Of a stretch of DNA of 43,486 nucleotides, positions 23,325 through 31,365 are shown in pieces (within the stretch, counting starts at the first letter, position 1; each line of letters begins with the position of its first letter). A program made the position numbers and the translations under genes. The DNA lies in IMG/VR virus record IMGVR_UViG_3300009502_000090, positions 1-43,486 of that record. One strand, written 5' to 3'. Source of the stretch: a virus. The notes beneath the pieces are model-generated. The model was given only the letters and a program-made list of their open reading frames with translations, was not told the origin of the DNA and searched no databases.

Positions 23325-24720
23325 TGCCACGCTCCTTCATGGTGAATACACGGCATCCTGTGTTCCGGTAGTCCTTGATGCGTGAGTCCAAGGCCCGGAC
23401 GAAGCTCTTGACGCTCTTATCTTCAAACGTCACCCAGATCGGGTCCTTTTTTCCCGGCATCGGGCGACGGGTTCGGCCGATTAACTGCTCGGCATCGGCC
23501 CGTGGCGTCACATCGATACCAGCGTCGAGACGTGGGATGTCGATGCCCTCGGTGATCATTTGGTAGGTGGCAAAGAGTATCTGGCTGTCCTTCATCACCC
23601 GGTCTAGGTGCTCAGAAGACGCCTTCTTTCTCTTCCCATCGACAATGAGTTGGCCGGTGAACATCCCGAGGTCTTCTTCAGGAATGCGATAGGCCACGCA
23701 CCTGTCCCGGAGGTGATGCAGGTGGTCGATGTTGTCACCAACCACCAGGGCTTGCCGGCCTGTCCTGTGCATTCGGAGGATCTGGTCGAGGATCATCCCG
23801 TTGCGGTAATTGTCACTGGTGAGGTATTCCAGCTTTTCTGACTTGTGGGCGTTATCATGTGGTGCCTCCTTCCGACAGGTGTACGGGATGACGTAAACGT
23901 CCATCGGAAGGGCTTCGGCTTCGCTACGCACGGACACATGCCCGAGGTGATACAGAAACACCTTGTCGGCCCCGTCACGGCGGCGAACAGTGGCACTCAG
24001 GCCGACGCTCACCCTTACGTTAAATTTGGTAACAGCCCGGGAAAAAATTTCACTTCCGATTTTGTGAACTTCGTCGAAAACCACTGTACCGAAGTAGTTC
24101 CAAAGGTCTGACGGGTAGTCCTCTTTCATCGAAAGCGACTGCAACATCGCTACAACGATTTTCTTACCTTTGTAGTCGCACTTCTGACCTTGCACGACAC
24201 CTATCTCGTCGTCAGTGAGGCCCAGCTTGTCCTTGATCTCCTTAACCCACTGATCGAGCAACCGGTCAAGGTGGACAACGATCAGGGCTGTGCGGCCTAG
24301 CTCGGCGATCATGTTCAGGGCGCAAACCGTCTTCCCACTCCCGGTTGAGGCAGATGCAATGAAGTTCTTAGCGTCACCGGCGGCGTCAAGCAACTCGGCC
24401 ATAAACTTGGCCTGCTTGGCCGGCTCTCTGACCCTTGGATGGTTCGGATCGGGCCTCTTTGGGCATTCTATGGGACTTCCGTTCGACCGGCGGTCTTCGA
24501 CCATCAGCGTTGGGAAGTGCTCCCTGCCCCATGCCTTCGGAATGCCGATATACCCGGGCATCCGGTCCTCATAGAGCTTGATCACCGGCTGGCGTTGGTT
24601 GAATTTCTTGGCCGCGAAGTTCCGTGGTACGACGGTGAGTTCCGAGCGCAATTCGGCGATGCTTCGGAGGGTGAACTGACCCACCGGGATATAGAGATAG
24701 TTCGACAAGATGGCGGTCAT
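23317..24720 (-). CDS. SF2 DNA helicase, UvsW-like
   Basis: 467 residues. SF2 motifs: I STGSGKT (about 130), II DEVH, III SATVRRRDGA, VI QLIGRTRR. The length and the short N-terminal domain resemble phage UvsW, which unwinds branched DNA and R-loops during recombination-dependent replication. ATG 24720 follows GGGGGCTATC. A palindrome copy separates it from the HNH gene. Confidence 0.85.
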   Translation of the reverse strand: MTAILSNYLYIPVGQFTLRSIAELRSELTVVPRNFAAKKFNQRQPVIKLYEDRMPGYIGIPKAWGREHFPTLMVEDRRSNGSPIECPKRPDPNHPRVREPAKQAKFMAELLDAAGDAKNFIASASTGSGKTVCALNMIAELGRTALIVVHLDRLLDQWVKEIKDKLGLTDDEIGVVQGQKCDYKGKKIVVAMLQSLSMKEDYPSDLWNYFGTVVFDEVHKIGSEIFSRAVTKFNVRVSVGLSATVRRRDGADKVFLYHLGHVSVRSEAEALPMDVYVIPYTCRKEAPHDNAHKSEKLEYLTSDNYRNGMILDQILRMHRTGRQALVVGDNIDHLHHLRDRCVAYRIPEEDLGMFTGQLIVDGKRKKASSEHLDRVMKDSQILFATYQMITEGIDIPRLDAGIDVTPRADAEQLIGRTRRPMPGKKDPIWVTFEDKSVKSFVRALDSRIKDYRNTGCRVFTMKERGNV

Positions 24721-24730
24721 GATAGCCCCC

Positions 24731-24744
24731 TGAAACCGGTTTCA
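24731..24744. promoter_or_regulatory. Palindrome copy 6: TGAAACCGGTTTCA
   Basis: Fills the 26-base gap between the stop of the HNH gene (24747) and the start of the helicase (24720). On the minus strand it lies just upstream of the helicase ribosome binding site. Confidence 0.75.
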
Positions 24745-24746
24745 AA

Positions 24747-25148
24747 CTAACGACACCCTTTTGTGCGAGGATTATTTTCGCCAGTCCGACCCTTGCAGTA
24801 AGCGATGAAACCAGGGGCATTCAGGTTTTCCTTCTGTGTGCCCCAAGCTAAATTCTCCGGCCGGTTATTGGTCTCATCTTCGTCAAGGCGCATCACTACC
24901 GCTCCATCGAAAGGCTTCGGGCCGTTGAAGGCTTCGCAAACCAGTCGATGAACCTTATAGCAGTGGCCTTTGAAAATGATGTGGTAGCGGCCGTCCTCTA
25001 AATCTCCGTACCGGGGTTGACCCCCATAAGTGCGGTATCCGCCGTGAGGCATCTCCGCTCTATAGGGGGTCCGCATAACCCTTCCGAAGCTGCTCGCCTC
25101 ATACTCTGGCAAGCGGGGGACAACACGCCAGCTTTCGCTGGTGGTCAT
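24747..25148 (-). CDS. NUMOD4/HNH-type homing endonuclease, possibly inactive
   Basis: 133 residues. The N-terminal SWRVVPRLPEYEASSFGRV is a NUMOD4-like DNA-binding motif. The HNH region reads VHRLVCEAFNGPKPFDGAVV, then RLDEDETNNRPENLAWG. In relatives the residue before LDED/xDG is usually the catalytic His; here it is Arg (VMRLDED). Such free-standing enzymes spread by cutting intact target genes. It sits between the SSB and helicase genes, and no intron is apparent. ATG follows AAGGGGACACGCC. Confidence 0.75.
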   Translation of the reverse strand: MTTSESWRVVPRLPEYEASSFGRVMRTPYRAEMPHGGYRTYGGQPRYGDLEDGRYHIIFKGHCYKVHRLVCEAFNGPKPFDGAVVMRLDEDETNNRPENLAWGTQKENLNAPGFIAYCKGRTGENNPRTKGCR

Positions 25149-25159
25149 GGCGTGTCCCC

Positions 25160-26197
25160 TTAGTTAAAAGGAATTTCGTCGTCCAGGTCAGGCTGTGCCG
25201 GCGGTTTAGCATTGGCAGCGCGACCCGCGAAGCCGCCACCGGTGCCCGTAGCAGCCTGCTGGGCAGCGGCAACTTGTGAAGCACCCTGGAAGCCTGCCGA
25301 GTGGTTGAAGCCACCCACGGGGTTGTGTGGGGCCTCGTAGCTACCGCGTTCGTTGGCAGTCACACTACCGGCCACGGCGGGCAGGAAGGGGTACTTCCGG
25401 TGAATGTCAGCAGCGGTCGGGCGGCGCAAGAAAGAGCCGTACAGGTAGGGCTGGAGCATACCGTTGGCCTCGACCCGCACCTTGCCATCGGCGGCAAGCT
25501 CGGCCGGGTGGCTGAAGTATTCCAGAAGCTGCTGCTCGGTCAGGGTGTCAACGTACTCGGGCTTACCGATGGCCGCTTCCCGTTGACCATCACGGGTCAT
25601 CAGGAGGTGAACGCCACGGGGGTTGCCGCCGGCACGGTCGAAGATACGATGGATGACGGCTTGCTGCTCGTTCTTGACGGCCAGGATGTTCCGGCGGAAC
25701 GGGGTCGTGATACCAGTCTTCTGGCTGGTGATCGCACGGGCGTCCAGAACGGAAACCAACATGATGAAGCCGCTTTCTTTGCCAAGGAAACGGCAAATCG
25801 GGCAGGTTTCTTGCAGCTTTGGGCAAGCCTCGAAGATGTCCTGCTTGGAGTTGCTGCCCGTGCGATTGCGCGCAAAGGCCGGCTCCCAGGTCAGGTCATG
25901 TTCGTGATAGGAGGGGATGCCTTGCGTCTGCAAGGTGAGTTCAGTCCCAGGTACACGCACGATGCTGTAGTCGAGGACGATAACGTCGGCTTGCTGGCCA
26001 ACACCCAAGCGGAAACGCCGGGGCTGGTAGGCTTGGGCACGCCGGGCAGCGGCGGCTTCGGCCTCTTGAGCGGACTGCTGGCGAGCGGTGTCGCCGGAAG
26101 CGGTCCAAGACAGGTCGTCAACCTTCGGTGCGGCCTGTGTCTGAGCTTGGGGACGCGCGGCGCCCCCGAAGGAGCGGTTACGGAGTTCCTGAGCCAT
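25160..26197 (-). CDS. Single-stranded DNA-binding protein
   Basis: 345 residues. The C-terminal end is DLDDEIPFN, the acidic tip that recruits partner proteins in bacterial SSBs. The middle contains a CPKLQETCPIC zinc-like motif. The N-terminus is rich in Ala/Gln and looks flexible. It coats unwound DNA at the phage fork. Placement beside primase, polymerase and the RecA-like gene supports this. The start overlaps the preceding gene by 20 bases, with AAGGACCCACCCG before ATG 26197. Confidence 0.8.
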   Translation of the reverse strand: MAQELRNRSFGGAARPQAQTQAAPKVDDLSWTASGDTARQQSAQEAEAAAARRAQAYQPRRFRLGVGQQADVIVLDYSIVRVPGTELTLQTQGIPSYHEHDLTWEPAFARNRTGSNSKQDIFEACPKLQETCPICRFLGKESGFIMLVSVLDARAITSQKTGITTPFRRNILAVKNEQQAVIHRIFDRAGGNPRGVHLLMTRDGQREAAIGKPEYVDTLTEQQLLEYFSHPAELAADGKVRVEANGMLQPYLYGSFLRRPTAADIHRKYPFLPAVAGSVTANERGSYEAPHNPVGGFNHSAGFQGASQVAAAQQAATGTGGGFAGRAANAKPPAQPDLDDEIPFN

Positions 26198-26522
26198 CGG
26201 GTGGGTCCTTGTATTCCAAAAGGGGTGGCTCTACGAGCGATTGTTCCAAGGATTGTTCCAGGGCGCCAAGAGCGTTGGCGATGTTGGATACAGTCTCGGC
26301 GATGCCGAGCGGGAACTTTGCACTCAGTAGACGAAACGCATTGAGAGGGCGGTCGTAATCCCAGAGGAAACAACCCCCGTTTGAGGATGCGATCAGCAGG
26401 CCAGCCTTCTGAAATACTCGGGCGTCAACTAGGAAGAGGTCCCCGGTTGGCGTTGGCATTCGGATGCCGCCGCTTGTTTTCAGTTGCTCATGCAAGATTT
26501 TCGCGTCTTCTTGACTGATCAC
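26178..26522 (-). CDS. Hypothetical 114-residue protein
   Basis: The GTG at 26522 is preceded by GAGGATACATACATC and comes just after the primase stop; the longer open frame to 26639 overlaps the primase and has no support. The protein is alpha/beta (GDLFLVDARVFQKAGLLIAS) with an acidic C-terminus. It ends inside the SSB start. Family unknown. Confidence 0.55.
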   Translation of the reverse strand: MISQEDAKILHEQLKTSGGIRMPTPTGDLFLVDARVFQKAGLLIASSNGGCFLWDYDRPLNAFRLLSAKFPLGIAETVSNIANALGALEQSLEQSLVEPPLLEYKDPPDGSGTP

Positions 26523-26568
26523 GATGTATGTATCCTCATTGAGAGTTACAAGTGGTGGTGTCCAAAAA

Positions 26569-27609
26569 CTAGGTGCGCCGGAAGCGATTTGAAACCGGTT
26601 TCCGTGGAATGAGGTCGTCCGTTTCCAGCATAGCCTCAACTTCGTCGATCAGCAGCTTGTCAACGTCATCGCACCCTTCTGGGTAGCGGGGGACGGAGAC
26701 AGGGACATGGCCGAGCAGCTTTCCGACCGCCCCGTGCTTCATGTCACGCTTGCCGTCCCTCGTCGGCTCCCAAATGCCAGCATACCCCGGTTCATCTGGG
26801 TCAAACAAAAGAAGGACGCGGTGAAAGAACATCCTAAGTATAGATGCCTTCTCCTCAGTCAACACCGAGCCTAGAGCCGCCCCGACGTTGGCGAACTGTT
26901 CGGTGCCAATGGACACAAGGTGGGCATAGGCGAACAAGCCTTCAACCATTATCACTGGCTTGCCTTGCTGCCAACGATGGCACCCAAGGATAAGATGCTT
27001 TTTTGGCAGGCCCACGTAGTCTCTTACCTTCGGCTGAGCCCTCGGAAAGATTGACCGACCTGAGAACCCGTACAACTCCCCTCCCCTCCCCCGAACCGGA
27101 AACACGATGCGGTTTTCGTCGGGATCGTAGCGAAGGTCCAGGCTGCGGACAGCCTCTTCGTGAAGTCCGATGGGACGGCCATTGATCAGGTATTCCCTGC
27201 CCGCCGGCACGTCCCAGGCGTTGTCCCAGGCGTTGACGAATAGCTCGTCCGGGTACGGTTCCGGGAGGGGCTCATCGTCATGAATGTGGTCCCCCCATTC
27301 CGGCAGCGAAATCCCCAGCATCTCGTCTTCGACCAGCTTGTGAAGGGCTTCCGGGTATGTGACCCCCCGAAGGCTTTCAAGCTCGGTCACGAGATCGGCA
27401 AGAGTACCCTTCCAGTGACAGGAAAAGCAGTTTCCGCGTGACATCTTGTTGTCGTTGAACACGACTCCGAAGGAGGGGTTGCTATCAGTCCCGTGCTTGT
27501 GTCGCCACGGCGCAAAGGGGCAAGGGGCATTCACCCAACTTGCCCCGACCCGTGTTTGAGCCTGGATGTTCAAGGCCCGAAGCACGTTATGGACATCGCG
27601 CTCTTTCAT
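26569..27609 (-). CDS. DnaG-type DNA primase
   Basis: 346 residues. The N-terminal zinc-binding motif uses Cys30, a His at 37 or 39, Cys61 and Cys64 (NCFSCHWKG). The TOPRIM catalytic domain shows VIMVEGLFAYA (Glu223) and LLLFDPDEPG (Asp270, Asp272), the metal-binding acids. It makes RNA primers; the helicase-interacting C-terminal domain of full DnaG is absent. ATG follows GAGGGCACG and overlaps the stop of a tiny upstream frame (ATGA). Confidence 0.9.
   Translation of the reverse strand: MKERDVHNVLRALNIQAQTRVGASWVNAPCPFAPWRHKHGTDSNPSFGVVFNDNKMSRGNCFSCHWKGTLADLVTELESLRGVTYPEALHKLVEDEMLGISLPEWGDHIHDDEPLPEPYPDELFVNAWDNAWDVPAGREYLINGRPIGLHEEAVRSLDLRYDPDENRIVFPVRGRGGELYGFSGRSIFPRAQPKVRDYVGLPKKHLILGCHRWQQGKPVIMVEGLFAYAHLVSIGTEQFANVGAALGSVLTEEKASILRMFFHRVLLLFDPDEPGYAGIWEPTRDGKRDMKHGAVGKLLGHVPVSVPRYPEGCDDVDKLLIDEVEAMLETDDLIPRKPVSNRFRRT
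26590..26603. promoter_or_regulatory. Near-copy of the palindrome: TGAAACCGGTTTCC
   Basis: One mismatch at the last base. It lies in the 3' end of the primase gene (encoding part of RKPVSNRF), 68 bp before the GTG at 26522. Confidence 0.45.
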
Positions 27610-27701
27610 CGTGCCCTCATATTCGGTGGTTCGCGAGGAACGGCCATATTAGGATTTCGGCGCACATGGTATAGGCAGTAAAGGTCGAGCGTTCCATCCA
27701 T
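27606..27701 (-). CDS. Possible 31-residue protein coupled to primase
   Basis: A short frame (MDGTLDLYCLYHVRRNPN...) whose TGA overlaps the primase ATG as ATGA, the coupling pattern seen elsewhere here. It fills the otherwise empty gap before the primase. The ribosome binding site is weak (GTGAG). No family recognised; it could be chance. Confidence 0.4.
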   Translation of the reverse strand: MDGTLDLYCLYHVRRNPNMAVPREPPNMRAR

Positions 27702-27708
27702 AGCGGGC

Positions 27709-28197
27709 TCACTTTCCAGGCAGAGCCGCTCGTTTGCCGACGCATACGATACGCCCCTTTGTGCGGAAGGCAAGCACCAAGTGGTGTACGTCAAGCCTTT
27801 CCTTGACGGTAAACAACAGAAGGGCGGATAGGGTGTCTGCCTGATTGCTGATCTTGCAGAACAACTTGGCTTCGGCATCGGTTAGGAAACCGGACGCCTC
27901 GCTGATCACTTCATTGATCGGCTTCAGGTTCGGCTTTGCCAAGTTCTCCTGGAAGTACCGCGATGCTGCTGTCACTCCCCGGATGTAGCAGGCGTGTGTC
28001 ATCTCCAGCATCATCTTCTGGGAGTGCAGATACTGTAGCAGCGTCTGCACTTCGGCTTCGGTCACGACGCCGATCACAGTGTCCCCAGGTTGTAAGTCCG
28101 GGAGAAAGGCGCTGAGGTTCACCCCAGGCTCTTCTGGTTCGGTTGGGGTAACGGGAGCAGACTGGCCCCCGAAGTTCCCGGTGAGTATCTTAGCCAT
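27709..28197 (-). CDS. Hypothetical 162-residue protein
   Basis: ATG follows GGAGCGCAAGG and overlaps the end of the preceding gene by eight bases. A proline-rich N-terminus (APVTPTEPEEPGVN) precedes a helical domain with scattered cysteines. The C-terminus (HHLVLAFRTKGRIVCVGKR) is beta-rich. It lies between polymerase and primase, so a replication accessory role is likely, but no family is recognised. Confidence 0.65.
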   Translation of the reverse strand: MAKILTGNFGGQSAPVTPTEPEEPGVNLSAFLPDLQPGDTVIGVVTEAEVQTLLQYLHSQKMMLEMTHACYIRGVTAASRYFQENLAKPNLKPINEVISEASGFLTDAEAKLFCKISNQADTLSALLLFTVKERLDVHHLVLAFRTKGRIVCVGKRAALPGK

Positions 28198-28708
28198 CCT
28201 TGCGCTCCTTCATCGACAATGTGGCTTCACCTTTGACAACTTTAGTTGATGCCACTAGGACGTTCTTGCCGGCGACCTTTTCGGTGGTAGCCTTGGCAGC
28301 GGTGACGATCTTGAGGAAGTCGTCGTTGCTGATCAGCCGTTGCAGCGCCGCGATGTCAATTTTCTCGGTCTCCTTTGCGGCCATCGTGATGTCAACAGTC
28401 CTGAAGCCACCATTCTCACCGGCCACAACGATCTCGAAGTCAGGGTAGCCTCCCCGGATGATCATCGCTACAAGTGCGGCCTTGGCAACCTCAGCAGCCT
28501 TCGTGGCGGCGGCGGCAGCCCTGTTGGTCAGGAATGCCTTGCGGGCTGCTTCCGTGAGTTCAGGCGGGAGATTGTGCTGCCGCTGTTCGACCGTAGCAAC
28601 AGGTGGCATTACTGCGGACACCACGGGCGCTTCGACTTCAACTTCGAGGGGCTTCGTCTCAACCCCAATGCCGCCACCAAGGCGACGACGACGAACTTCT
28701 GTAGCCAT
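28190..28708 (-). CDS. Hypothetical 172-residue protein downstream of polymerase
   Basis: The chosen ATG 28708 has AGGGAACACAGTC upstream; an in-frame ATG at 28735 lies within the palindrome. The basic start (MATEVRRRRLGGG) leads into an alanine-rich helical segment (NRAAAAATKAAEVAKAAL) and a lysine-rich alpha/beta end. No family recognised. It has a candidate promoter and a palindrome in its leader. Confidence 0.65.
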   Translation of the reverse strand: MATEVRRRRLGGGIGVETKPLEVEVEAPVVSAVMPPVATVEQRQHNLPPELTEAARKAFLTNRAAAAATKAAEVAKAALVAMIIRGGYPDFEIVVAGENGGFRTVDITMAAKETEKIDIAALQRLISNDDFLKIVTAAKATTEKVAGKNVLVASTKVVKGEATLSMKERKDG

Positions 28709-28720
28709 GACTGTGTTCCC

Positions 28721-28734
28721 TGAAACTGGTTTCA
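28721..28734. promoter_or_regulatory. Palindrome copy 7: TGAAACTGGTTTCA
   Basis: Lies between the -10 at 28749 and the start codon at 28708, in the leader of the 172-residue gene and just after the polymerase stop. Confidence 0.75.
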
Positions 28735-28748
28735 ACTTGCCTTCACCT

Positions 28749-28777
28749 TATATGGGCCTCAGGCGGCCAAACGTCCA
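28749..28777 (-). promoter_or_regulatory. Putative promoter TGGACG-N17-CATATA
   Basis: Minus-strand -35 TGGACG (28777-28772) lies in the polymerase 3' end, and -10 CATATA (28754-28749) sits within CATATAAGGTG. It resembles the reductase promoter and the block at 38140. Confidence 0.5.
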
Positions 28778-31365
28778 GCCAGATTGTTGAGAGCGCCGAT
28801 CTCGTCGTCGTTCCACCAACTTGGCTTACGGGGTTGAATGTCCGGGCGCTCAATCATGTTACCGAGGCTCGGCTTTTCGGGGTTGGCGATGCTCGGCTCT
28901 GCCAGGATAGGCAGCGGAGGGGTAAGGTCAAACCACTCTTGGAATGGAAAGCTCTCCATCGACCAGCGCAGATAGGCAGCGCCCTCTTCCGCCATCTCGA
29001 TTGGCACTTCCATGATAAGCGCGTCATGGATGAACGCCACGATGCGGTATATCTCAGGGTCGGCTTGAGCACTGAACCGGGCGAGGGCCGCGAGGCCGAG
29101 GTCCGAACCGAAACGCTGGACAGGCGCGTTGACCGCTTGGCGTTCAGCGAGCGCAACCATCGCCGGGTCAGTTGACCGGATAGACGGAAGGTGCCGGGTT
29201 GCCCCGTGAAGCGCGACGGAGGTCCCCGTCTCATGGGCGAACCGCTTCTTGCGAGCATGCCACGCAACGAGGCCCGGATAGTTATCGAAGAACAACTCGC
29301 GCGCTTCTTGGGCCTCCTTCTCTGTATAGTTTACGCAGTAGTCCGTAAAGGCATACGCCTGGAATGTACGCCATTGCATTCCATAGATGAACCCGAAGTT
29401 GCAGGCTTTGGCCTTAGTTCTAAAGGCTTTCTTTTCCTTCGGGGTAAGGGCGTTCCATTCTTCGAGGGTGATCTGCATAACGACCATTGCCGTGGCCGTA
29501 TGGATGTCTCCACCTCCCCGATAGATGCGGAGCATCTCCGGCTCCATCGCTTCCCAGGCGGCGATGCGAAGTTCGATCTGGCTCAAGTCGCAATCGACGA
29601 ACGTGAACCCGGGGCGCGGGATGAAGAGCTTTTGATACTCCGCAGCCCACCGAGAACGCTTGGGAAAGTTCTGCCCATTGGGATATTCTGAACTTGTACG
29701 CAGAGTATTAGTATTGTGGAGCTTATAGAACGGGTGAACTGCCCCATCCGTTGGGCAGATATACTTGGCGAAGGCGTCACCGAGGTAGGTGTCACCCAGT
29801 TTTGACAGCTTCGTGAAGTCCACGTATTCACGGCAGAACTGCCCGGCCTCGTCATTACGGGTGATGAAGTACGGCATGTGCGTCTTGGCCGAGGTGGAAG
29901 CGATCTGGTGTTCAGGCTCAAGGTCTACGGTGCCGGCCGTGAACTGGACGGGTTTCAGGCCGAAGCCAACGTCTGAGAATAGCACATCCCGAATGAAATC
30001 AGGCCGGGTCAAGGACATCAGCTTGTCGATGGTCTTGGCACCGGAATGAAATGCTTTGCGGATTTCCTTGCGCTGGACGGCTCCCGGTATCCGGCTCCAA
30101 AGGCTCCGTTCAAGGGTCTCGGCTTCATTGATGATGCTGGCCGTGAAGGTGGTCAGGTGTTCCAGGTCAATCTTGATCCCATAGGGCTCAACCACCTTGA
30201 GGAAGGCCAACAAGGCCGGGAACTGGATACGGCGGTAGCAGCGAAGCTGCCCACGGTTGATGGGCAAGCGGATCATCGCGTCCAGAACCTTGGCGAGCCG
30301 GAGGGTGGCATCCGCGTCACCACAGCCGTACTCCAACATCTCATCGAAGGGAACTTCACGCATCCGAGACTTGTCAGTCTTGGCGTCGAAGACATCGGAA
30401 TAACCAGCCATCTCTGGCACAAACTTTTTGACGGCGGAAGCCAAGTCCTTCCGCATAGCGTTCTCGTCAAGGAAGGCCCACAGTAACATCGTGTCGTGAT
30501 ACCACCCCTTGACTTCAATACCGAACTTGCGGAGCATCATCGCGTCGAACTTGATATTGTGCCCGACCTTTAGGATAGTCTGGTCTTCGAGTAGCTCTTT
30601 CAACTGTGACCGGACACGGGCCATCTTCACCGGATCATTGAGTTCAGGCCAGTAAACCGGGTCAACCGGAATGGCGTAAGCCTCGCCAGGAGCAACGGAT
30701 ATCTGGACTGTGATGGGCAGGATACCCTCTTGCCACCAGATCAGGCCGGTGGTCTCGGTGTCCACGCTTATAATCTTGGGCTTTGACGCGATGATGTCCG
30801 CGATGTCAATGCGCCACTGGTAGTCTTTCCCAGGAGGGGCAGCTTCCTGCCACCCGGAACGCCGGTAGCGCAACAGCGTCATCAGGTCGGCCTGGAGCGT
30901 CCCGCGATGCTCAGGCACCCGAAGGATGAAGCCGGGGCTGATCAGCGGGAACACCCGAACACCGTCCGCCCGGTGCTGGAGAAGGCCAGATACCTTCGTC
31001 ACCTTCATGGCCTTGCCCATGATAGCCCGTGTAGCCAGGGCTCCGAAGGTCACGACGACTTCCGGATTCGTCTCGGCGATCAGGTCATTGATTTGTTGGA
31101 TGTAGGGCTGGACGTGATCCCACTTCCGGGCCTCGGACTTGAGGTCCCCCTTGGCAACCTGGGGGCACAGGCCGACGAACCGGAAGTCCCCCTCGGCAAA
31201 GCCCAAGGGGGTGGCCAAGTCCGCGAAGGTCTGCAACTCCTGGGTACTGAGGGGCATTCCCCGGCGAGCGGCGAACTCGTTCGGGGCGTCACACACGACC
31301 AGGATGGGGGCGTTCGCCTGCCCAATCTTAGGGAAGGCGAACTTGGGGGTCGGATCAAAAACCAT
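28759..31365 (-). CDS. Family A DNA polymerase with UDG-like N-terminus
   Basis: 868 residues. Residues 15-170 resemble a family 4/5 uracil-DNA glycosylase fold (LVVCDAPNEFAARRGMPLS; SPGFILR) as in SPO1-type polymerases, without obvious catalytic residues. The 3'-5' exonuclease has SVDTETTGL (Asp202, Glu204), GHNIKFD (Asp274) and GCGDADATL. The polymerase has motif A DCDLSQIELR (591-600), motif B with Arg649, Lys653, Phe657 and Tyr661, and motif C HDALIMEVP. It is the replicative polymerase. Phe657 matches the E. coli Pol I Phe762 position. The start overlaps the end of the helicase gene. Confidence 0.95.
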   Translation of the reverse strand: MVFDPTPKFAFPKIGQANAPILVVCDAPNEFAARRGMPLSTQELQTFADLATPLGFAEGDFRFVGLCPQVAKGDLKSEARKWDHVQPYIQQINDLIAETNPEVVVTFGALATRAIMGKAMKVTKVSGLLQHRADGVRVFPLISPGFILRVPEHRGTLQADLMTLLRYRRSGWQEAAPPGKDYQWRIDIADIIASKPKIISVDTETTGLIWWQEGILPITVQISVAPGEAYAIPVDPVYWPELNDPVKMARVRSQLKELLEDQTILKVGHNIKFDAMMLRKFGIEVKGWYHDTMLLWAFLDENAMRKDLASAVKKFVPEMAGYSDVFDAKTDKSRMREVPFDEMLEYGCGDADATLRLAKVLDAMIRLPINRGQLRCYRRIQFPALLAFLKVVEPYGIKIDLEHLTTFTASIINEAETLERSLWSRIPGAVQRKEIRKAFHSGAKTIDKLMSLTRPDFIRDVLFSDVGFGLKPVQFTAGTVDLEPEHQIASTSAKTHMPYFITRNDEAGQFCREYVDFTKLSKLGDTYLGDAFAKYICPTDGAVHPFYKLHNTNTLRTSSEYPNGQNFPKRSRWAAEYQKLFIPRPGFTFVDCDLSQIELRIAAWEAMEPEMLRIYRGGGDIHTATAMVVMQITLEEWNALTPKEKKAFRTKAKACNFGFIYGMQWRTFQAYAFTDYCVNYTEKEAQEARELFFDNYPGLVAWHARKKRFAHETGTSVALHGATRHLPSIRSTDPAMVALAERQAVNAPVQRFGSDLGLAALARFSAQADPEIYRIVAFIHDALIMEVPIEMAEEGAAYLRWSMESFPFQEWFDLTPPLPILAEPSIANPEKPSLGNMIERPDIQPRKPSWWNDDEIGALNNLAGRLAA

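Noticed and set aside
25301-26344. 347-residue plus-strand open frame
   Set aside because: It lies opposite the SSB gene, which has a clear DDEIPF tail and good start; the open frame is a by-product of GC-rich codon use.
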